57,284 bases of DNA from an uncultured Lachnospiraceae bacterium. GTDB lineage: Bacteria; Bacillota; Clostridia; Lachnospirales; Lachnospiraceae. The stretch lies in the NCBI GenBank assembly GCA_902801415.1, contig CADCIK010000005.1:1-57284 (forward strand). Direction: 5' to 3'. The position numbers and the translations under genes are program-made. A model generated the notes under the pieces. The model did not search any database and had not been told where the DNA came from. It worked only from the letters and a program-made list of their open reading frames with translations. Of the stretch, positions 51,750 through 57,284 are shown piece by piece (positions within the stretch are counted from its first letter, which is position 1; each line of letters opens with the position of its first letter).

Positions 51750-53111
51750 ATGAAAAGACTTATCGCACTTCTTCTGGCAGCAACAATGACAATTTCCCTT
51801 GCAGCCTGCGGCGGATCCGGAGCGGCATCCAGCGCGCCTGCACAGGGCGGTACAGCTGCAGCGGAAACAGAGGCAGAAGCACCTGCGGAGGCACCCGCAG
51901 ACAACACCGGCAAGACACTTGTAGTAAACATCTGGGACAACAACCAGCTCGAAGGACTTCGCGCCATCGCGGATGAGTGGTCCGCAAAGACCGGCGTCAA
52001 GGTTCAGATCAACGTCATCACCTGGGTTGAGTACTGGACACTTCTGGAAGCAGGCGCATCCGGCGGAGAAATGCCCGATGTATTCTGGATGCACATCAAT
52101 GAAGCACAGAAGTACATGAGAGCAGATATGCTCCTGAACCTCAACGATTACATCGCAAAGGACGACGCGATCGACCTGAGCAACTACTACGAAGGTATTG
52201 TTGATATCTACAGCCTGGACGGCAACCAGTACGCTCTGCCCAAGGATCACGACACGATCGCTTTGATCTACAACAAGGAGATCTTCGACAAGTACGGCGT
52301 AGAATATCCCAACGACACCTGGACATGGGATGATTATGCGGCAGCGGCTGCACAGATCAAAGCGGCCGGCGAGGCTGACGGCGTCTATGGCACAGCGATG
52401 AACACCAACGACGGCCAGGATGGCTGGTACAACCTGATCTACGGCTGGGGCGGCAAGATCATCTCCGACGACAACAAGACATCCGGCATGGATGATCCCA
52501 AGACTATCGAAGCGATGACATGGCTGGCTGACAATCTCTTCCCTTCCATGCCTGAGCAGAACCTGATGGCTGACACTGATCCCGACCTGATGTTCATGTC
52601 TGGTATCGTAGGCATGATGCTGCAGGGTTCCTGGATGGTCAACACCTTCTACAAAGCTGAGCAGAGCGCCAACTATGCATGGGCACAGATCCCTTATCAT
52701 GACACAAACGGCAACGGCCAGTGTGATGAAGGCGAGAGAGTTACGATGTACAACGGACTTGGATGGGCAGCAGCTGCCAATACCGAGTATCCCGATGAGG
52801 CATACAGCCTGATCTCCGCATTCTGCTCCGAAGAGGGACAGAAGAAGCAGGCAGAGCTCGGCGTTACTATGGCAGCTTACAAGGGATGCTCCGACGCATT
52901 CGTAGGTGCCTTCGAGGGAATGGACATCTCTCCTTTCCTCACTGTTGAAGAGAGCGGCACGCTGATCAAGCACCCCGCTTCCCGCTACACAACTACATGG
53001 GAAGGAAACTTCACAACCGGTTTTGTCGCTGCATGGCAGAATCCTTCCACAATGGCAGATGTCTGCAAGGAGATGGCCGCTATGATGAACGAGGTCCTCG
53101 CATCTGAGTGA
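51750..53111 (+). CDS. Sugar ABC transporter substrate-binding lipoprotein without adjacent permeases (453 aa)
   Basis: The lipoprotein signal ends at LAAC (Cys20), then an Ala/Glu-rich linker. The family 1 solute-binding fold follows (KVQINVITWVEYWTLLEAGASGGEMPDVFWMH, YALPKDHDTIALIYNKEIF). No permease or ATPase genes follow; instead come an AraC regulator and a GH27 alpha-galactosidase, so the ligand may be an alpha-galactoside such as melibiose or raffinose. It would need permeases encoded elsewhere. Confidence 0.93.
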   Translation: MKRLIALLLAATMTISLAACGGSGAASSAPAQGGTAAAETEAEAPAEAPADNTGKTLVVNIWDNNQLEGLRAIADEWSAKTGVKVQINVITWVEYWTLLEAGASGGEMPDVFWMHINEAQKYMRADMLLNLNDYIAKDDAIDLSNYYEGIVDIYSLDGNQYALPKDHDTIALIYNKEIFDKYGVEYPNDTWTWDDYAAAAAQIKAAGEADGVYGTAMNTNDGQDGWYNLIYGWGGKIISDDNKTSGMDDPKTIEAMTWLADNLFPSMPEQNLMADTDPDLMFMSGIVGMMLQGSWMVNTFYKAEQSANYAWAQIPYHDTNGNGQCDEGERVTMYNGLGWAAAANTEYPDEAYSLISAFCSEEGQKKQAELGVTMAAYKGCSDAFVGAFEGMDISPFLTVEESGTLIKHPASRYTTTWEGNFTTGFVAAWQNPSTMADVCKEMAAMMNEVLASE

Positions 53112-53279
53112 TCAACATAATCACAGACAATGACAACATGGAAGTTCCAAGGGCCTGGGCAAAATATTGCTCCGGCCCTGGAACAGTTTACAGGAATGGA
53201 AAGAGAACAAGGCCGAATAGAGCAGGGAAGCGGCAAGCTCCTGATGTCTGATGGACAGATTCCTGATCGGAGGGAAAAG
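53112..53279. other. Intergenic segment with imperfect inverted repeat
   Basis: TTCCAAGGGCC (about 53145-53155) and GGCCCTGGAA (about 53175-53184) can pair with a one-base bulge. No T run follows, so its function is unclear. Translation could in principle start at 53130, but there is no ribosome binding site. Confidence 0.4.
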
Positions 53280-54140
53280 ATGAAAGCAGTAGATACGGCG
53301 AAGAGAAACAAGCATTATCGCTGCCTCGAATATGATCACGACCAGACAGGTGATATATGTCTGGTTGCGTGCGGCATGGAACGCTGCGATCCCGGGGTGA
53401 ATTTTGGCCCGGAGGTGCGCGACTGCTATCATCTGCACGCCGTTCTTTCCGGAACAGGCACACTCTGGGCAGGAGGCAAGGTCTTTCACCCTCATTTCGG
53501 ACAGATGTTTCTGCTCAAGGACAACGAAGAAGTGCAATATACAGCGGATGTGGAAAATCCCTGGCGCTACTGCTGGGTGACTTATAACGGCACAGACGCT
53601 GCGCGGATCTCCGAGGAGATCGGGTTCACAGACGGAATCTACTGCATCGATACATCCGCGGACGCCCATGAATTCTTTGAACTGGTTGCCAGAATGCACG
53701 AAAAGCCGGAGATGAATTACATCAATGACCTGCGGCGCAGGGGTATACTGCTGGAGTTTCTGGCCCTGGCAATGGAAACATCTGAGGCCAGGCAGATTAA
53801 ACGGGTGGTACGCCGTGAATACAGCACAGAGGTCTACGTGCAGCGCGCGATCAATTTCATCGATATGAACTACGCCACGATCCGAGTGAGCGACGTGGTC
53901 GAGTATATCGGATTTACCAGAAGCTACTTTACGACGATCTTCCGAAAGCACACAGGCGTCTCCCCGCAGGAGTATCTGCTGCAGTGCAGATTTAAAAACG
54001 GCTGCAGGCTTTTGATCGAGACGGATCATCCGGTTCAAAAGATTGCCGAACAGGTGGGATATGAAGATCCCCTGGCTTTTTCCAAAGCCTTTAAGAAAAT
54101 GTATAAAATGAGCCCAACAGCATATAGGGAACAGAACTAA
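53280..54140 (+). CDS. AraC-family transcriptional regulator (286 aa)
   Basis: An N-terminal cupin-like sensing domain (CYHLHAVLSGTGTLWAGGKVFHPHFGQMFLL) precedes two C-terminal helix-turn-helix motifs (~185-285; IRVSDVVEYIGFTRSYFTTIFRKHTG and VQKIAEQVGYEDPLAFSKAFKKMYKMSPTAYR split across the domain). The ATG at 53280 is preferred to 53130 because GGAGGG sits just upstream. It lies between a sugar-binding protein and alpha-galactosidase, which it probably activates in response to the sugar. Confidence 0.93.
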   Translation: MKAVDTAKRNKHYRCLEYDHDQTGDICLVACGMERCDPGVNFGPEVRDCYHLHAVLSGTGTLWAGGKVFHPHFGQMFLLKDNEEVQYTADVENPWRYCWVTYNGTDAARISEEIGFTDGIYCIDTSADAHEFFELVARMHEKPEMNYINDLRRRGILLEFLALAMETSEARQIKRVVRREYSTEVYVQRAINFIDMNYATIRVSDVVEYIGFTRSYFTTIFRKHTGVSPQEYLLQCRFKNGCRLLIETDHPVQKIAEQVGYEDPLAFSKAFKKMYKMSPTAYREQN

Positions 54141-54161
54141 CGGATACAGGAGGCCGCACGT

Positions 54162-55322
54162 ATGCGAAGCGATTTTTACTTAACAGCCCCTCCCATGGGC
54201 TGGAATTCATGGAACACGTTTTACGATCAGGTCAGCGATGAACTGATCCGCTCCACAGCCGACGCAATCGTCGACAAGGGACTGGCGAAGGCGGGTTATG
54301 AATATGTCATTATGGATGACTGCTGGAGCCGGCGGACCAGAGATGAGAAGGGAAGACTGGTTCCGGACCCCGATAAGTTCCCGAACGGGATCAAGGCGGT
54401 AGCGGACTATGTCCATGAACGAGGTCTCAAGCTGGGAATCTACTCCTGCTGCGGCGTTCACACCTGCGCCGGCTATCCGGGCAGCTTTGAACATGAATTT
54501 GAGGACGCGAAGCAGTTCGCAGAGTGGGGCGTCGACTACCTCAAGTATGACAACTGCTACCATCCGGCGACGCTTTCCTCCGAAATGCTGTATCGCAGAA
54601 TGAATCTGGCGCTCAGAAGCAGCGGCCGGGATATTGTTCTCGCGGCCTGCCAGTGGGGACGCGATGAAGTGCATCAGTGGATCCGCTCCACGGGCGCCCA
54701 AACCTTCCGCTCCACGATCGATATTCAGGACGCGTGGAGGTCCATTGAGCAGATCGCACTCAGCCAGCTGGAGAAGCAGCAGTACTGCGGGGCGGGCTGC
54801 TATAACGATATGGATATTCTGGTAGTGGGCATGCACGGCAAGGGACTGAACCCCGAGACGTCCATCGGCGGCTGCAATGATACCGAGTATCAGACGCATT
54901 TCGCACTGTGGGCCATGATGAATTCTCCGCTGATCATCGGCTGTGACGTCCGCAATATGGACGATGCGACCTGTGCGATCCTGACCAATCCGGATCTCAT
55001 CGCGATCAACCAGGATCCGGAGTGCCGCAGCTGCCACAAGCTCAGCACCTATGGAAGTCCGGACGCATTCATTCTGGTCAAGCAGCTCTCCGGGGGAGAC
55101 ATGGCTGTCGGTTTCTTCAATTTCGGAGACAACAACGCGCATGTGGAACTGCATTTCTGGGATCTGGGTCTGCCGCTAAGAAGCGGATTCGGCCTGGATT
55201 TCCATGACTGCCTGACAGGCGAGGAACTCGGCGTGCAAAGAGAGAGTTTCGCACAGAAAGTGGAGCCCCATGGATGCAGAGTGTACCGGTGCAGGCTCAG
55301 TGCGCTGCGGAATGGAGACTGA
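54162..55322 (+). CDS. Alpha-galactosidase, GH27 (386 aa)
   Basis: A cytoplasmic retaining alpha-galactosidase releasing galactose from melibiose or raffinose-type sugars. It opens with the family's PPMGWNSWNTF and shows MDDCWS, nucleophile D130 (YLKYDNC) and acid/base D187 (STIDIQDAW). No signal peptide. It is 21 nt after the AraC gene in the same direction. The next, small gene begins one base after this stop codon. Confidence 0.95.
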   Translation: MRSDFYLTAPPMGWNSWNTFYDQVSDELIRSTADAIVDKGLAKAGYEYVIMDDCWSRRTRDEKGRLVPDPDKFPNGIKAVADYVHERGLKLGIYSCCGVHTCAGYPGSFEHEFEDAKQFAEWGVDYLKYDNCYHPATLSSEMLYRRMNLALRSSGRDIVLAACQWGRDEVHQWIRSTGAQTFRSTIDIQDAWRSIEQIALSQLEKQQYCGAGCYNDMDILVVGMHGKGLNPETSIGGCNDTEYQTHFALWAMMNSPLIIGCDVRNMDDATCAILTNPDLIAINQDPECRSCHKLSTYGSPDAFILVKQLSGGDMAVGFFNFGDNNAHVELHFWDLGLPLRSGFGLDFHDCLTGEELGVQRESFAQKVEPHGCRVYRCRLSALRNGD

Positions 55323-55323
55323 T

Positions 55324-55521
55324 ATGGACCGCTACTGCAAAAGATGCCAAAAACTTCTGGAAGGCGATGAGATCGCCCTCTACAGGAAACTGATCTGGCG
55401 GGAGGCGACGGAGTATTTGTGTCTGGAATGTCTCTCCAGGGACCTCTCCTCTACTCCGGAAAGACTGAGAGACCTGATCCATTACTACAGGACGAAACAG
55501 AAGTGCTGTCTGTTTGTGTGA
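55324..55521 (+). CDS. Small four-Cys zinc-ribbon-like protein (65 aa)
   Basis: Two CxxC pairs (C5-x2-C8 and C33-x2-C36) are typical of a zinc knuckle, with a KCCLFV C-terminal Cys pair. The start at 55324 has GGAG upstream. It begins one base after the alpha-galactosidase stop and is presumably co-expressed. Function unknown. Confidence 0.75.
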   Translation: MDRYCKRCQKLLEGDEIALYRKLIWREATEYLCLECLSRDLSSTPERLRDLIHYYRTKQKCCLFV

Positions 55522-55526
55522 ATTAC

Positions 55527-55561
55527 ACCCGCCTTAGCTTACTGCTAAAGGCGGGTTTTTT
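55527..55561 (+). terminator. Terminator after the alpha-galactosidase operon
   Basis: ACCCGCCTTAGC with GCTAAAGGCGGGT (one bulge), then TTTTT. Confidence 0.88.
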
Positions 55562-55651
55562 GCGGGAATCCGGACAAAATATGGATATTTAACTCCACAC
55601 TTATCAGAAAATGGTATAATGATTTAAATTTTTTTTGATAAGGAGATCTTT

Positions 55652-57130
55652 ATGGAAACCGATAAGGAAATAATGGAAGAAATGGAAAGAGAAGCCGCAC
55701 CGGCGCAGGAGCCGGTTCCGGAACCGGCCTCACCTGTTACACCGCCGGTAAGTGAGCCGCCCGTGGACGAGCCTCCTATACCGGAACCGCCGGCGGAGAT
55801 AAAAACTAAGAAGACCTTTCTCCGTGATTCAAGGAGCTGGACGGATATCATTCCGATCGCGGCAATGCTCTCATTACTGGTTTTAGAGTTAGGAGCATTA
55901 CTGAGTACGATCCTGATGAACAGATTCATTCCAGTGTACCGGATCGGACTGAGTCTGTTAGACGATATAGACAGCGTAGATTTCCTGCTCCAGTACTTTA
56001 GCTTTTTCGGAATCTGGATCTTCTTTCTGCTGGTCGCCCTTGTATTCAAAGACAACTGGCCTATGTTGAAGGCCTTTTTCTACAATAGGCACGGCAACAA
56101 CCTGAAGTCAATTCCGGCAGGTATTTTGCTTGGTTTTGGCATGAACGGTTTCTGCGTTCTCATGTCGTGCATTATGGGGGACATAAAACTCTCCTTTAGC
56201 GGTTTTAAGCCGGCAGCTTTCTTTGCCTTTTTGTTCTGCGTGATGATCCAGTCAGGCGCGGAGGAGATCGTGGACAGGTGTTACCTATACCAGAAACTGC
56301 GCAGGCGGTATCGCTGGCCGGTGATCGCTATAGCAGTAAACGCGCTGATCTTTATGGCGCTGCATATGGGAAATCCCGGCGTCACGAAGCTGGGTCTTCT
56401 GCAGGTATTCCTCTTCGGCGTCCTGGCTTCACTCCTCGTTTACTACTGGGACAGTCTCTGGGCAGCGATCTGGACCCACACAGCATGGAATTTCTCCCAG
56501 AGTATTGTGTTCGGCCTTCCCAACAGCGGAATTGTGTCCAAGTACTCTGTTTTCAAGCTCGAAGCAGCTTCCGCACGCGACGGTATCTTCTATAATACAA
56601 GCTTCGGCGTCGAGGGAAGCCTGGGCGCGAACGTGATCATCGGTATTATTATCCTGGTGATCCTGATCTACGCATTTGCGACAAAGCGGGGCGAGAAGAT
56701 GGACTACTGGGAGGAGATGGAGAAGCGCAATGCAGGTAAGAGCCACATCTGGGAAGCGGTTGTATTGACGATCATCATGGCGGCGGCTCTTGCGGCAGTT
56801 TACTTCGGTATACAGTGGGTCAACAATCATCAAGAGCAGATCATGCAGATAGAGCAGATGATCCAGGAGGAGCAGGCTGCGCAGGAACAGCAGGCGGGAG
56901 AGCCGGTTATTGAGGAACAGCCTGTAGTAGAACAGCCCGCAGCAGAAACGCCCGCGGCAGAAACACCTGCAGCAGAAACACCTGCAGCGGAAACACCTGC
57001 AGCGGAGAGTCCGGCAACAGAGAACTCTGTTACGGAAACTCCTGCAGCGGAAGCGCCCGCAGCAGAACAGCCTGCCTCAGAAGAACCGGCTGCGGAACAG
57101 CCGGTGAATGAGGGTCAAGGCGGATTATAA
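55652..57130 (+). CDS. CPBP-family intramembrane metalloprotease with low-complexity tails (492 aa)
   Basis: The core (~65-350) has about eight hydrophobic segments and all CPBP/Abi motifs: E204-E205-x3-R209 (EEIVDR), F234-x3-H238 (FMALH) and H276-x3-N280 (HTAWN), the expected zinc site. A Pro/Glu-rich cytoplasmic N terminus (~15-55) and, after a last helix (~365-385), a C-terminal tail made of PAAET-type 5-residue repeats (15-bp DNA repeats around 56935-57065) are unusual. Function could be prenyl-protein or bacteriocin-related processing as in the family; no specific partner is visible. TATAAT at 55615-55620 is a likely -10; AAGGAG precedes the ATG. Confidence 0.88.
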   Translation: METDKEIMEEMEREAAPAQEPVPEPASPVTPPVSEPPVDEPPIPEPPAEIKTKKTFLRDSRSWTDIIPIAAMLSLLVLELGALLSTILMNRFIPVYRIGLSLLDDIDSVDFLLQYFSFFGIWIFFLLVALVFKDNWPMLKAFFYNRHGNNLKSIPAGILLGFGMNGFCVLMSCIMGDIKLSFSGFKPAAFFAFLFCVMIQSGAEEIVDRCYLYQKLRRRYRWPVIAIAVNALIFMALHMGNPGVTKLGLLQVFLFGVLASLLVYYWDSLWAAIWTHTAWNFSQSIVFGLPNSGIVSKYSVFKLEAASARDGIFYNTSFGVEGSLGANVIIGIIILVILIYAFATKRGEKMDYWEEMEKRNAGKSHIWEAVVLTIIMAAALAAVYFGIQWVNNHQEQIMQIEQMIQEEQAAQEQQAGEPVIEEQPVVEQPAAETPAAETPAAETPAAETPAAESPATENSVTETPAAEAPAAEQPASEEPAAEQPVNEGQGGL

Positions 57131-57144
57131 CGAAGCGCTTTTCA

Positions 57145-57185
57145 AAAAAGGAGCAGTCGCAGTGAGCGATATGCTCCTTTTTTTG
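57145..57185 (+). terminator. Terminator after the CPBP gene
   Basis: AAAGGAGCA...TCGC with GCGA...TGCTCCTTT, then TTTTT. Confidence 0.85.
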
Positions 57186-57204
57186 ATTGTGTCACAGTAA
57201 AAAT

Positions 57205-57230
57205 AAACCACCTGCTATGCAGGTGGAGGG
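57205..57230. other. Short perfect hairpin near window end, possible IS200/IS605-type end
   Basis: CCACCTGC and GCAGGTGG flank TAT, preceded by AT-rich AAAATAAA and followed by AGGGAAGATC. Such subterminal hairpins mark IS200/IS605 ends, but no transposase lies within the window. Confidence 0.25.
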
Positions 57231-57284
57231 AAGATCTTTAGATTAAAGCAAACTCCCGTGTTAGATTAATTGTAGGTCTGCAAA

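Noticed and set aside
53130-53279. N-terminal extension of the AraC regulator to 53130
   Set aside because: No ribosome binding site, unrelated composition and an inverted repeat in the DNA; the ATG at 53280 has GGAGGG and fits the domain start.

Overview
The window reads as chromosomal DNA of an anaerobic, low-redox Gram-positive member of the Clostridia, most likely a Lachnospiraceae-type gut or rumen bacterium. The reasons are strong GGAGG ribosome binding sites, short intergenic terminators, lipoproteins with a Ser/Ala-rich stretch after the lipobox, a SufCBDSU iron-sulfur operon with SufU rather than SufA/IscU, ATPase-less sugar ABC operons with a YesL (DUF624) gene, an Msm-type glycosidase complement and GC-rich third codon positions. 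The identification is an inference from gene content. I see no rRNA, tRNA, CRISPR array, prophage or complete insertion sequence.

Layout. 1-4.4 kb: the 3' end of a type I restriction-modification locus (hsdS fragment, an unknown 107-aa gene, hsdR), more AT-rich at its left end than the rest. 4.5-12.6 kb: hflX, a membrane-tethered HAD hydrolase, a ManA-ROK fusion, an SGNH esterase, a cation/calcium antiporter and a split chromate-type transporter. 12.6-16.4 kb (minus strand): a phosphate module, PhoB-like regulator, PhoR-like kinase and NptA-like Na/Pi transporter, with TGTAAA repeats at 11-bp spacing resembling Pho boxes before both the regulator and the transporter. 16.6-19.7 kb: a permuted, membrane-anchored GH3-like protein with a degraded active site. 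19.8 kb: queT.

20.4-29.1 kb: an alpha-glucan uptake and use cluster, LacI regulator, substrate-binding lipoprotein, two permeases, YesL, MalQ and an oligo-1,6-glucosidase, with a promoter and overlapping operator-like palindrome before the binding protein. 29.2-31.6 kb: a large orphan adenosine-deaminase-like protein with extra N- and C-terminal domains, the least explained gene here. 31.7-34.3 kb: ECF sigma factor, membrane anti-sigma-like protein and DUF4349 lipoprotein, with an ECF-type promoter in front. 34.4-34.9 kb: a gene-free stretch of two tandem-repeat arrays that look like diverged, inverted relatives of each other.

34.9-45.1 kb: housekeeping and accessory genes: YitT, a histidine phosphatase, a Kv-like potassium channel with two TrkA-C domains, peptidase T, YfbR-like nucleotidase, a YfcE-like phosphoesterase, YgiQ and YtqA/TIGR01212 radical SAM proteins and a small RelA/SpoT-type HD hydrolase. 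45.2-50.4 kb: the suf operon. 50.5-51.5 kb: an HTH-Uma2 fusion. 51.6-55.5 kb: an alpha-galactoside locus (orphan sugar-binding lipoprotein, AraC regulator, GH27 alpha-galactosidase, small zinc-ribbon protein). 55.6-57.1 kb: a CPBP membrane protease with repetitive tails, then a short non-coding end.
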